Origin: Chloroflexota bacterium
GTDB lineage: Bacteria > Chloroflexota > Anaerolineae > J102
DNA: 64,000 bases
NCBI GenBank assembly: GCA_029782215.1
Contig: JAKOVD010000098.1
Location: 213,768 to 277,767, forward strand
Direction: 5' to 3'
The notes under the pieces: model-generated
What the model saw: the letters and a program-made list of their open reading frames with translations, nothing else
Told to the model about the DNA's origin: nothing
Databases searched by the model: none
Part shown: piece by piece, positions 32,161 to 41,056 of the stretch
Position numbering within the stretch: position 1 is the stretch's first letter
How the letters are laid out: the number at the start of each line of letters is the position of its first letter
Program-made: the position numbers and the translations under genes

Positions 32161-32637
32161 ATGAACGCCCTTGATGTCCTCATGTACGGAGATAAGCTGG
32201 TACTGCAAACGCTCGCCGATCTGCCGGTGGCGCAGTGGGAGACTCCCAATGTTTGCGGCTGGTGGTCGGTGAAGGACATTGTCGCCCACCTGGCCTCGTT
32301 TGAGCACGCGCTCGAAGAGGTGTTCGGTCTGTTCCTTGAAGGAGGCGCTACGCCGCACCTCGATGTCATGGTAGCCGACCCCCAAAGGTTCAACGATGAG
32401 CAGGTGGCCCTGCGGCAGAGATGGTCTGCACCACAGGTCTTGGAGGACTATGAAACCAGCCACCGGCGAGCGATGGAGTTGGCGGGACGCATTGTCCCCA
32501 GCGAATTTCGGCGAACAGGCGCCATTCCGTGGTACGGAAGCGAGTATGACCTGGACGATTTCCTCGCCTACACCTACTACGGCCACAAGCGCGAGCACTG
32601 CGCCCAGGTCAACGTCTTCAAGGACGCTCTGAAGTAG
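32161..32637 (+). CDS. DinB-like / maleylpyruvate isomerase-fold protein
   Basis: 158 residues with a four-helix-bundle DinB/DUF664 pattern: N-terminal 'LPVAQWETPNVCGWWSVKDI' with 'VAHLASFEHAL' (first metal histidine) and the late 'YYGHKREHCAQVNVF' with two more histidines. These fit the three-histidine metal site of DinB-like enzymes, many of which use small thiols such as bacillithiol or mycothiol; the reaction here is unknown. AAGGAGGG lies 12 bases before ATG 32161. A weaker promoter (TTGCGT, 18 bases, TAAGCT at 32080-32109) is upstream. Confidence 0.78.
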   Translation: MNALDVLMYGDKLVLQTLADLPVAQWETPNVCGWWSVKDIVAHLASFEHALEEVFGLFLEGGATPHLDVMVADPQRFNDEQVALRQRWSAPQVLEDYETSHRRAMELAGRIVPSEFRRTGAIPWYGSEYDLDDFLAYTYYGHKREHCAQVNVFKDALK

Positions 32638-32638
32638 G

Positions 32639-32661
32639 GGCTGCCAAGCGCGTCGGCAGCC
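32639..32661. terminator. Hairpin between convergent genes
   Basis: GGCTGCC (32639-32645) and GGCAGCC (32655-32661) form a perfect 7-bp stem with a 9-base loop just after the DinB-like stop and before the end of the cyclase gene. Probably a two-way terminator without a clear U-tract. Confidence 0.4.
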
Positions 32662-32679
32662 GCGACGTTCAGCCGCCGT

Positions 32680-35600
32680 TTAGTCTCCGGCCAGCACCTT
32701 CATGACCTCGGGACGGGCGAGGTAGGAGGCGCGCCAGGCCGGGTTGCTGATCTTGTTAGCGGTGTAGGCGACTGCCTCGCGTGCTGCCGCCAGATAGGCC
32801 CTAGCAACATCGCTTCTGCCGCGCTCCTGCTCCAACTCGGCCAACAGCACAAGCACCGGCCAAAGCAGACGGCGCGCCTGGAGCGCATCATAGCGTCCGA
32901 GCGCCTCCTGGAAGGCTGCGATCGCTTCCTCACTGCGACCCTGCCCGCGCAGCGCCAGGCCGCGCACATAGAACAGGTCTGGCTCCCGCCGTCGCAGGCC
33001 GCTTGCTCGTGCGGCCGCAAGCTCACGGGCGGCAAAAGCCAAAGCGATGTCGTAGCGCCGCCGCGCTAGAGCGATCATAGGCTCTGCATTCTGCTCGAAC
33101 ATGATAAACGGGTTGGCGGTTGAGGCGGCGTGCACGTTCTGGGCATAGAGGGCTTCGGCTTCATCAATGCGGCCTTCATCCAGGTAGGTGCTCATGAGCG
33201 CGGAAATCGCTGAAAAGCGAAAGAACTGCATATTCTGTTCGCCAACTTCCACCGCCCTTTCCGCAACTTCACGCGCCCTGGCATACTGGCCGAGGTCCTG
33301 AAAGCAGATGACAAGGATATTGCGCGTGAATATCTGCGCCGGAACAAAGCCAGCCATTTCGGCTAGGCGCACTGCTTCCTCCGAGACCGCAATGGCGCGC
33401 TCGATTTCACCGCGATCGCAGTAGATCAATCCCACCATGCTCTGGCTGTAGGACTGCCCCCATACATTGGCAATCGAACGGCTGATCTGATAGGCCTCCG
33501 CGGTCTTCTGCAGGGCGGCGTCATAATCGCCGGCAAAAATATCATAGGCACTCGAGCCCGATAGACTGTCTGCCAGCATGGGCAGGTTGCCAATCTCGCG
33601 CCAAAGCGCCACCGCCTCAACGCCGAGCTCGCGGGCACGCTCGATATCGCCGTGCAGTCCGGCCAAGTCGAGCATATCGTTGGTGATGAAGGCCACGTCC
33701 TCTCTCAGATTGAGACGGCGCGCGATCTCCAGGGCGCGTTCACCATCCGCCCGTGATTGGGCCAGGCGGCCCTCACTGAAACGGCCCAGATTCATCGTCG
33801 CCCACAGGATGCGGGCTTCAGCGGGCTCGTCGCCGAGCTCGCGTGCGATTGCCAGCGCCCGCTGGGCCAGGGCTTCTGCCTTCGGGCCATCGAACATGCT
33901 GTTTGGGGTGGAGCGCACCTGTGTCTGTTCGACCAGCGCTGACAGCAATAGATGGCCGTCCTGGCGGCGTTCTCCCGTCGCCTCCATGTCCTCATAGGTG
34001 GCGAGGGCCTCGGCGTAGCGACCTTCCATCTCCAGGGCCCGGCCTTTGCGGCGGTAGAGGTTGTTCAAGTCAGTGGGGATGCTGGCGGAGTTGGCGAGGG
34101 CCAGCTCTAGTGCGCGGCCGTAGAGCATGGCCGCCTCGGTATTGGCATATAACCGCCGCGCCGTGTTGCCGGCCAACTCATAGTACTTCACCGCCCTGGG
34201 GTCCTCGGCTTCGTCGAAATGATGCGCCAACTGGGTGGCGAACTCGTCCAGGCGGTGCGCAAAAACGCGCTCGATGCCCTCGCCGACTTGCCGGTGGAAG
34301 TCACGCCGCTGCCGCCGCAAGATGGTGCGGTAGGCCGCTTCCTGGATAAGGGCGTGGCGAAAGAGAAACTCCAGCTCGGGAAAGCGAGCGGCCTCGCGCA
34401 CCAGGTCGGCGCGCTGCAGGACCGTGAGCTCGGCGTCGAGATCGATGCTTGGATCGCAGATCTGCAGCAGAACGCGGTGCAGGAAGCGACGTCCGATCAC
34501 CGAGGCCATCTGCAGGGTCCGACGGGCTTTGTCGTCCAGGCGGTCAATGCGCGCCGTCAGCAGCGCCTGCAGGCTTTCCGGGATGCGGTCGGCCCCTTTC
34601 ATGCCCTGGTCGAGCAAGCCTCGCACGACCTCTTCCAGGAACAACGGGTTGCCCTCGGCACGGTCGACCACCTGGCCGGCCAGGCCAATCGCAGCAGGAC
34701 TGGCGCTGAGCAGGTATTCCACAAGCTTCCGGCTTTCGCCCTCAGGCAGCGGTCCCAGGTTGATCTCCGTCGTGCGATAGGCGTAGTCGCGTTCGGCAGC
34801 GGCTTTGACGGTCCAGGAAATGGCCTGGCGGTCCGGACGCATGCAGCACAGGATGAGGATTGGGCTGCCATCGGTCAGCGAGAGGAGGGAGATGAGGAGC
34901 TCAGCCGAAGCAGGGTCGATCCACTGGAGGTCATCGAATATGATGACGCCGGAACCCGCCGCACTCCAACGCTCGACCAGGTCACGGATGATGCCGAACA
35001 GGTCCCGCTTCCAGGCCTGAGCCGCCGCCGCCGTCTCCGGCTCGGGGGCAAGGCCTAGCAGAACGGCCAACACCTCCTCGGCCTCATGAATTGGTGGTGT
35101 GCTGAAGCCAGCCAAAAAGGCGGCGACCTTGGCGCGGCTCTCGACGGCGCCGTCGTCGTGACCGATGTCGGCAAACTGGCGGATCATGCGCCGGAACTGG
35201 CTGTAGGGCTTGTCGGCTTCGTAGGAGGCGCTGTAGGACTCGATCCAGCGGGCGATGCTGCCGGTAGGGCCGGCCTCGACGGCGCCGGACAGCCAGGAAC
35301 GCCGCGCCTCTTCTACGAGCCTGCTCTTGCCCAGACCAGCCTCGCCGATGACGAACACGATCTGGCCCACGCCAGCCCGCAGGGCGTCTAGGTTACGTCT
35401 GAGCGCGGCCATCTCCTGCTCGCGTCCCACAAAGGGCGCGGCCAAGGGTTCGGCGCCGTGTAGTCGGCTGTGTTCCGGGCGCAGGCGCAGGGCGCGGTAG
35501 ACATTGACCGGTTCTTCCTTCCCCTTGACTTGCAGCGGCCCCAGTGATTCGAAGTCGAAGTAGGGGGCCACCAGGCGGTAGGTTTGATCCGCCACCTGGA

Positions 35601-36342
35601 CGGTGCCCGCGACCGCCGTCTGTTCCATCCTTGCCGCCAGGTTGACGGCGTCGCCCAGGGCGCTGTATTCGACGCGCAGATCGGAGCCGACTTCTCCCAC
35701 GACCACAAGGCCCGTGTTGATGCCCACGCGCACGGCGACGTCAATGCCCCAACGCAGTCTGGCCCTCTCCCCATAGGAGCGAACGCCATCAACGATCTCC
35801 AGACCCGCCATGACCGCGCGTTGGGGGTCATCCTCATGCGCCATGGGCGCCCCGAAGAAGGCAAGCAGGCCGTCGCCCATGAGACGAGCCACCGTCCCTT
35901 CGTAGGCGTAGACGGGGCGGATCATGGCTTCGAAGGCGCCGTTAATGATCTCGGACCAATCCTCCGGGTCCAGGTGCTCGGCGGCGGCCGTCGACCCCTT
36001 GACATCACAGAACAGGGCCGTCACCACGCGGCGCTCGCCCGCCATGCGTCCGTTGGCACGGGCCGCCTCCAGCTTGACGCGCAGCTCAGGAGGAAGATAG
36101 CGGGCCAGCGCATCGGCGGCGCTGGCCTGGGGCTTGGGGTCAGGGGAAGGCGGTGGAGGCGGCGCTGGGGGCGCGCTCCCGCGGGCGATTTGCCTCAGGT
36201 CCGTGCCGCAATTGTCGCAGAACTTGGCCGTCAGGCGATTGACCGTGCGGCAGACGGGGCAGATCATCTGCAGCGGCATGCCGCAGTTGTCGCAGAACCT
36301 GGCTTCGTCGCGGTTTTCGGATTGGCAGTGTGGACAATTCAT
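32680..36342 (-). CDS. Zinc-ribbon, class III nucleotidyl cyclase, AAA ATPase and TPR protein
   Basis: 1220 residues. Two zinc ribbons open the protein (Cys3/6/17/20 and Cys28/31/42/45), followed by a Pro-rich linker and a class III cyclase domain (~100-285). The metal-binding aspartates Asp113 ('LFCDVKGST') and Asp157 ('MGDGLLAFFG') and the catalytic pair Asn234/Arg238 ('NLAARME') are present. The purine-selecting positions differ from most adenylyl cyclases: Arg153 where lysine is usual and Ser228 where Thr/Asp is usual. An AAA module follows, with Walker A 'GEAGLGKS' at 333-340, then ~550 residues of TPR repeats. This is the known cyclase-LuxR-like signalling ATPase layout but without an HTH domain. 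Last gene of the three-gene minus-strand operon. Confidence 0.88.
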   Translation of the reverse strand: MNCPHCQSENRDEARFCDNCGMPLQMICPVCRTVNRLTAKFCDNCGTDLRQIARGSAPPAPPPPPSPDPKPQASAADALARYLPPELRVKLEAARANGRMAGERRVVTALFCDVKGSTAAAEHLDPEDWSEIINGAFEAMIRPVYAYEGTVARLMGDGLLAFFGAPMAHEDDPQRAVMAGLEIVDGVRSYGERARLRWGIDVAVRVGINTGLVVVGEVGSDLRVEYSALGDAVNLAARMEQTAVAGTVQVADQTYRLVAPYFDFESLGPLQVKGKEEPVNVYRALRLRPEHSRLHGAEPLAAPFVGREQEMAALRRNLDALRAGVGQIVFVIGEAGLGKSRLVEEARRSWLSGAVEAGPTGSIARWIESYSASYEADKPYSQFRRMIRQFADIGHDDGAVESRAKVAAFLAGFSTPPIHEAEEVLAVLLGLAPEPETAAAAQAWKRDLFGIIRDLVERWSAAGSGVIIFDDLQWIDPASAELLISLLSLTDGSPILILCCMRPDRQAISWTVKAAAERDYAYRTTEINLGPLPEGESRKLVEYLLSASPAAIGLAGQVVDRAEGNPLFLEEVVRGLLDQGMKGADRIPESLQALLTARIDRLDDKARRTLQMASVIGRRFLHRVLLQICDPSIDLDAELTVLQRADLVREAARFPELEFLFRHALIQEAAYRTILRRQRRDFHRQVGEGIERVFAHRLDEFATQLAHHFDEAEDPRAVKYYELAGNTARRLYANTEAAMLYGRALELALANSASIPTDLNNLYRRKGRALEMEGRYAEALATYEDMEATGERRQDGHLLLSALVEQTQVRSTPNSMFDGPKAEALAQRALAIARELGDEPAEARILWATMNLGRFSEGRLAQSRADGERALEIARRLNLREDVAFITNDMLDLAGLHGDIERARELGVEAVALWREIGNLPMLADSLSGSSAYDIFAGDYDAALQKTAEAYQISRSIANVWGQSYSQSMVGLIYCDRGEIERAIAVSEEAVRLAEMAGFVPAQIFTRNILVICFQDLGQYARAREVAERAVEVGEQNMQFFRFSAISALMSTYLDEGRIDEAEALYAQNVHAASTANPFIMFEQNAEPMIALARRRYDIALAFAARELAAARASGLRRREPDLFYVRGLALRGQGRSEEAIAAFQEALGRYDALQARRLLWPVLVLLAELEQERGRSDVARAYLAAAREAVAYTANKISNPAWRASYLARPEVMKVLAGD

Positions 36343-36424
36343 GGCGGCGCTCGCCTTGCATCTTCAGTGGAACGCGGCCGCAGAACCATGCCAGGGTGCG
36401 AACGACCGCCCCTGGCGCAGCAGC

Positions 36425-38266
36425 TCACGATGGACTGCTGCCGAAAAGCCGCCTGTGGGTGGCGCGCATGCACGTGTCCATGACGACGTCCAACCCTGCC
36501 TGGCGCGCCACATCGGCAGCGGCCTCGTTGACAATCGTCTCCTGCATCCAGACCACCTTGGCCTTGGTCTGGATGGCCTGCTCCACGAAAGGCATGACCT
36601 CGTCTCCCGGACGGAAGAGGAGCACCACATCGACAGGGTCCGGTACGGACAGCAGATCGGGGTAGGACTTCTCCCCAAGGATCTCTTCCAGGTTCGGATT
36701 GACAGGGATGATGCGGTAGCCATGCGCCTGCAGGTAGGCAGGCACGGAGTAGGCGGGGCGGTCGGTCTTTGAGGAGATGCCGACGACGGCGACCGTGTGG
36801 ACGCTCTCCAGGATCTGGCGCAGGTGATCGTCGCTGGTTTGGATGAGGGGCGAGATCATGGTGGGACCTGTGGTTGCAGTTTCGAAGTTAAGGGGGAGGA
36901 CCACCTGGAATGCGGTCCTTCCCGGCTGCGAGAAGAGCTTGATCTCTCCCCGGTGTTTGTTGACGATGATGTTGTAGCTGATGTCGAGGCCCAGCCCCGT
37001 GCCCTTGCCGGGTGGCTTGGTGGTGAAGAAGGGGTCAAACACGCGTCCCTGGATATCAGGGGGGACGCCCGGGCCGTTGTCCTCCACCACCACAGCGATC
37101 CAATCGCCCTCGCGCTGCGTGCGCAGGGTGATTGTGGGATTGGGGGCGCCGGAAAGGGCGTCGGCGGCGTTGTCGATGAGGTTGGTCCACACCTGGTTGA
37201 GCTCACTGCCGTAGCCCGAGATCTTGGGGAGATCAGACGCGTACTCGCGTTTGACCTTGATGTTCTTGAGCTTGGCGCGAAGGATGAGCAGGGTGTTGTC
37301 CAGGCCCTCGTGAATGTCCACCTGCTGGACGGGCGCCTGATCGAGGTAGGAATAGGTCTTGAGCGCCTTGACGATGCCGGAAATGCGCTCGGCGCCCATG
37401 TTGATCTCGGCGAGCAGGTTATGCACGACGTAGGTGGCTCCTAGCCAGCGTACCACCGCCGGCAGAGCCTCGGGCGGGAAGACGTCCGTCCAGGCGGCGA
37501 GCTTGCCGGTGTCGTAGCCAAGGTTTACCAGGGTCGGCGCCAGCTCCCAGGCATCCGCCACACCCTGGTCGTCCAGCCAGCTTTCCAGATCATATTCGCG
37601 GTCGCTGCGCTCGACGGCATCCAGGATGAACGGCTGTGCAGCCGAGGCGCGGGCCCCCTCCACCAGTTCATCCAGAAGGGTCTGCTGAGCGGCTGCCAGC
37701 TCGAACCTACTGAGGTCTGCCTGCGCCTTGCTGAACTCACCGATCACGCCCTGCAGTTGGTCGGCGCCGCGTTTGACTGCTGCGGCCGGGTTGTTGAGCT
37801 CATGGGCGATGCCTGCGGTAAACGTGCCCAACTGCGCCATCTTCTCGCTCTGGCGGAGGGCTGAGGTGGTTGCACGCCAACGTCCCAGGACGGTGTGGAG
37901 CATGGCCTGCGCGGCCGAGGCGCTTGAGGCGAGGAGTTGTTCCATCTGCTCCTGGTGGATGGCAAGCAGCGAGGCGTCGGTGCGGGCGCGCACGGTGGCG
38001 CTGCGGGGGGCATCCTCGAGCAGCGCCATCTCGCCGATGACGTCGCCCGACGACCGCACGGAGACAAGGACCTGGCGGCCGCTGGCTTCCTTGAGGATTT
38101 CGACCTGGCCCTCCTTGATCACGTACGCCCGATCGCCTTTGCTGCCTTCTTTGAACAGGTCCTCGCCAGCGGCAAGCTGAACCTCATCTACCATTTCGCA
38201 TAGCCTGCCGAGGTCGTCCTCGGACATCTCAGCGAAGAGCGGAACTTTGCGCAGAAAATCGTACAC
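36425..38266 (-). CDS. cNMP-binding histidine kinase fused to a CoA-binding domain
   Basis: 613 residues. Residues 1-125 are a cyclic-nucleotide-binding domain with an intact phosphate cassette ('GEMALLEDAPRSATV', Glu79 and Arg88). A HisKA-like region carries His155 in 'GIAHELNNPAAAV'. The HATPase domain keeps its boxes: 'TNLIDNAADAL', 'VVEDNGPGVP' and 'GTGLGLDISYNI'. The last ~130 residues are a complete CoA_binding (YccU-like) domain: 'VAVVGISSKTDRPAYSVPAYL', 'GYRIIPVNP', 'VVWMQETIVNEAA' and 'VVMDTCMRATHRRL' (first motif best read as 'VAVVGISSKTDRPAY'). No membrane segment, so a cytosolic kinase. It lies 53 bases after the response regulator/flavoprotein gene and 82 bases before the cyclase gene. 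Confidence 0.88.
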   Translation of the reverse strand: MYDFLRKVPLFAEMSEDDLGRLCEMVDEVQLAAGEDLFKEGSKGDRAYVIKEGQVEILKEASGRQVLVSVRSSGDVIGEMALLEDAPRSATVRARTDASLLAIHQEQMEQLLASSASAAQAMLHTVLGRWRATTSALRQSEKMAQLGTFTAGIAHELNNPAAAVKRGADQLQGVIGEFSKAQADLSRFELAAAQQTLLDELVEGARASAAQPFILDAVERSDREYDLESWLDDQGVADAWELAPTLVNLGYDTGKLAAWTDVFPPEALPAVVRWLGATYVVHNLLAEINMGAERISGIVKALKTYSYLDQAPVQQVDIHEGLDNTLLILRAKLKNIKVKREYASDLPKISGYGSELNQVWTNLIDNAADALSGAPNPTITLRTQREGDWIAVVVEDNGPGVPPDIQGRVFDPFFTTKPPGKGTGLGLDISYNIIVNKHRGEIKLFSQPGRTAFQVVLPLNFETATTGPTMISPLIQTSDDHLRQILESVHTVAVVGISSKTDRPAYSVPAYLQAHGYRIIPVNPNLEEILGEKSYPDLLSVPDPVDVVLLFRPGDEVMPFVEQAIQTKAKVVWMQETIVNEAAADVARQAGLDVVMDTCMRATHRRLFGSSPS

Positions 38267-38319
38267 GGTGGTCTCTCAGGGAGGGGGGCTTGGCCGACGA
38301 TGGGTTGGGGCCGGCAACG

Positions 38320-39981
38320 TCAGACGGTGCGCAGATATTGGTGGACCTGGCTGACGGCGATAGCGCCCTCGCCCACGGCCGACGCCACGCGGCGCACTGC
38401 GCCCTCGCGCACATCGCCGGCGGCGAAGATGCCGGGGACGCTCGTTTCTAGCATGAACGGATCGCGTTTGGGTTTCCAGCCCTGCGGCTTCTTGCCCTCC
38501 CGCACCAGATCCGTGCCGGTGAGAATGAACCCGGCGCCGGTACGCTCCACAATGCCCGCGATCAGGTCAGTGTAGGGCTTGGCGCCGATGAAGATGAACA
38601 TGGCGTTCGTCGGCAGCGTCTCATCAACACCGGTGTCGCTATGGTGGACGGTGATCGACTCCAGGTGCTGGTCGCCCTGGACGGCCACCACCTCCGTGTG
38701 GGGTATGACGGTGATGTTGGGCGTGCCGCCGATCTGGTCGATGAGATACTGCGACATCGTCTCGGACAAGGACTCGTTGCGCACCAGCATGGTGACCTGG
38801 CTGGCGAAGCGCGAGAAGAACATGGCCGCCTGGCCGGCCGAGTTGGCGCCGCCGACCACGTGGACGTTCTGGCCGCGATAGTTGGCGGCTTCGGTGAGCG
38901 CAGCGCCATAGTAGACCCCAGCGCCCGTCACCTTTTCGATTCCCGGGACCTCAAGGCGCCGCACTGCTACGCCCGTGGCGAGCACCAGGGCGCGACAGCC
39001 GAGCTCGGTGCCGTCGGCCAGAACCACATAACGGTAGGGATCCTCGACGCGCACCTTGACGACGTCCTGCGCCGAGAGCAGCTCGGCGCCCAGGCGAATC
39101 GCCTGCGCCGTCGCCCGCTGCGCCAGGTCGGCGCCGCTGATCCCCTTGGGAAAGCCGAGGTAGTTCTCAATGCGCGAGCTGGTGCCCGCCTGTCCACCGG
39201 TGGCCTCACGGTCGATAAGAAGGGTGCGCAACCCTTCGGAGGCGCCGTAGACGGCGGCCCCCAAACCGGCGGGGCCGGCGCCGATGACGATCAGATCGTA
39301 GAAAGGTTGGGCAGCCTGTGTCCTCAGGCCGACTTTTTCCGCCAGCGTGCGGGTGTCGGGCTGGACCAAGACAGAGCCGTCGGCCAGGAAGACCACCGGC
39401 AGCCGGTGCTGAAGGTCGTTCACCGACTCGACCAACAGACGCGCCTGCTCATCACGCTCGATATCGAGCCATAGGTAAGGGATGCGGTTGCGGGCAAGGA
39501 AGTCCTTGACGTCATGGCTTGCCGGAGACCAAAGCGTTCCCGCCACACGAATTCCGTCATAGGCGGGAGAGGCCGATTGCCACCAGTCGCTGAGCAGGTC
39601 GTCCAGCACGGGGTACAGATTCTGCTCGGGTGGGTCCCAGGGCTTCATCAGGTAGTGATCGAGGCCGATGGTATTGATGCTGACGATGGCGGCCTGCGTG
39701 TCTGCGTAGGCGGTCAGAAGGACCTTGCGTGCGTCCGGGTAGAACTGGCGCGCTTGCTCCAGGAACTCGGTGCCCGACATGTCGGGCATGCGCTGGTCGG
39801 TCAGGAAAAGGGCGATGGTCTCGCTGCGCTGCATCAGCCGGCGCACGGCGTCGAGAGCCTCGGCGCCTGAGCCTGCTTTCACGATGCGGTACTCGCCACG
39901 GTAGTGCTGCCGCAGGTCGCGCTCAATTGCGTTGAGCACCTGCGGCTCGTCGTCGACGGTAAGGATGATCGGCTTTGCCAC
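38320..39981 (-). CDS. Response regulator fused to a thioredoxin-reductase-like flavoprotein lacking redox cysteines
   Basis: 553 residues from GTG 39981, chosen over ATG 39999 because GGAGG lies 7 bases before it. The N-terminal receiver is intact (Asp10/11, Asp62, Thr90, Lys113). A glutaredoxin-like domain (~140-225) has 'TLWSPASHDVKDFL' where family members carry a cysteine. The FAD/NAD(P) oxidoreductase follows with 'VIGAGPAGLG' (~234) and 'IFAAGDVREGAV'. The usual CxxC site reads 'GVYYGAALTEAA'. Cys329 is the only cysteine in the whole protein, so thiol-disulfide reduction is not possible by the normal route. Relatives are named fused response regulator/thioredoxin reductase. First gene of the signalling operon. 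Confidence 0.88.
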   Translation of the reverse strand: MAKPIILTVDDEPQVLNAIERDLRQHYRGEYRIVKAGSGAEALDAVRRLMQRSETIALFLTDQRMPDMSGTEFLEQARQFYPDARKVLLTAYADTQAAIVSINTIGLDHYLMKPWDPPEQNLYPVLDDLLSDWWQSASPAYDGIRVAGTLWSPASHDVKDFLARNRIPYLWLDIERDEQARLLVESVNDLQHRLPVVFLADGSVLVQPDTRTLAEKVGLRTQAAQPFYDLIVIGAGPAGLGAAVYGASEGLRTLLIDREATGGQAGTSSRIENYLGFPKGISGADLAQRATAQAIRLGAELLSAQDVVKVRVEDPYRYVVLADGTELGCRALVLATGVAVRRLEVPGIEKVTGAGVYYGAALTEAANYRGQNVHVVGGANSAGQAAMFFSRFASQVTMLVRNESLSETMSQYLIDQIGGTPNITVIPHTEVVAVQGDQHLESITVHHSDTGVDETLPTNAMFIFIGAKPYTDLIAGIVERTGAGFILTGTDLVREGKKPQGWKPKRDPFMLETSVPGIFAAGDVREGAVRRVASAVGEGAIAVSQVHQYLRTV

Positions 39982-40167
39982 GTGAACGCCTCCAAGCATA
40001 TCGAGTCATGGGTGGACGGTCACCACCGACTTGGTGCCCACCACGGCGCGGAGCCGCGCTCAAGAACGGTGCAAGTCTAGACCACTTCCCCGCCAGCGCC
40101 AAAAGCCGTTTCAGACCCCGTCCGACACAGGATGTTCGCTCACCAAACGATCTCCCTGCACAAACAG

Positions 40168-40201
40168 GAGGACCTTCCGCCAGCGCTGGCGGAAGGTCCT
40201 C
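40168..40201. terminator. 34-base perfect palindrome after the DksA-like gene
   Basis: The 17-base arms are exact reverse complements with no spacer (four central bases would form the loop). It lies 27 bases past the stop of the minus-strand DksA-like gene, and the downstream strand there reads CTGTTTGTG, a poor U-tract. Probably a terminator insulating that gene from the signalling operon; a repeat element is the alternative. Confidence 0.5.
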
Positions 40202-40227
40202 TGGCGCAGAACGGGTGCTGCTCAGGC

Positions 40228-40629
40228 CTAAGCCGGCGCCGGGATGGAGGCGGTCTTGAGACCGGTGATGCGGCCGAGAGGCGAGCGCTCCTGGAGCCGC
40301 TGGCAGCCCATGCAGAGCCGGGCGTCGATGACCGCCTGCAGGCGTTCGGTATCGATGGCCTGACCACAGCCCTCGCACACGCCGTAGGCGCCAGCGTCAA
40401 GGCGGGCAAGGGCATTGGTGACCTGGGCAAGCAACCGTTCGGTATTTTGACGCAGGGTAAGTTGGGTGGCCTGATCGAATGAGGCGGCGCCATCATCCAC
40501 CAGGGCATGGCCGAAGCCGAGCCTGCTCATGCTCCAGGCTTCGAAGTGGGTGAGATCTGCTTCGAGCTGCCGCCGTCGAGCTTCCAGGCTGCGGCGCACG
40601 TTTGTCCTGGCAGGTTTCGCTGCTGTCAT
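40228..40629 (-). CDS. TraR/DksA-family zinc finger protein
   Basis: 133 residues: a coiled-coil N-terminal half ('RRSLEARRRQLEADLTHFEA') and a C-terminal four-cysteine zinc finger ('YGVCEGCGQAID', 'LCMGCQRLQE'), typical of DksA/TraR proteins that bind the RNA polymerase secondary channel. The acidic tip motif of true DksA is not evident, so whether it acts with ppGpp is unclear. ATG 40629 is supported by GGAGG six bases upstream; the longer frame to 40812 has no family features. Confidence 0.85.
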   Translation of the reverse strand: MTAAKPARTNVRRSLEARRRQLEADLTHFEAWSMSRLGFGHALVDDGAASFDQATQLTLRQNTERLLAQVTNALARLDAGAYGVCEGCGQAIDTERLQAVIDARLCMGCQRLQERSPLGRITGLKTASIPAPA

Positions 40630-41021
40630 CGGTGCCTCCGGGATGGAGAGAGCCGGTAGGGAGGGGCCACATGGAGAGTTGGCCGAGTTGGGGACCGGCG
40701 GCCCCGGGGATCGGGAGGCCGAGCGACCGGACAGGATGCCCGGCGGGCTCGGTGTTCCCAAGTGGGGCCGGTGTGGAGAGGAGCCACACAACCGACGGAA
40801 GATGCCCTGCATTCTAGGCCGGACGCCGGCTCCTGGCTGGACGGAAAGCTTCCGCCTGGCCTACGATTGCCATACGGTTCGAATATTTCTTGGCGCGAAA
40901 TATGCTGGAACTGGCATTGAATGGGAGCGTAACCTCCGGGAGGGGGCTGCACGCGCTGCTCGTTGGGCGTGTTCGTACCGCCTTCTGGAGCCCTAAGGAA
41001 AGGCCAAAGCCCCTGACGCGC
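40630..41021. other. Intergenic region with an AT-rich inverted repeat
   Basis: About 390 bases between the divergent DksA-like and dtd genes without a gene. The only striking item is ATATTTC (40883-40889) and GAAATAT (40897-40903), an inverted repeat with a 7-base spacer in a local AT-rich patch. It could be an operator for either gene. Confidence 0.4.
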
Positions 41022-41050
41022 TTGCGTCTGCGGGCGCCAGCGGCTATGAT
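41022..41050 (+). promoter_or_regulatory. Promoter of dtd, predicted leaderless
   Basis: TTGCGT (41022-41027), 17 bases, TATGAT (41045-41050). The -10 box ends six bases before ATG 41057, so transcription would start at or next to the start codon. No ribosome binding site precedes the ATG other than GGAG three bases away. Confidence 0.55.
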
Positions 41051-41056
41051 CGGAGC

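Noticed and set aside
40876..40905. GGTTCGAAT resembling a tRNA T-loop
   Set aside because: No acceptor stem, anticodon arm or D-arm can be built around it; the surrounding sequence is an AT-rich inverted repeat.
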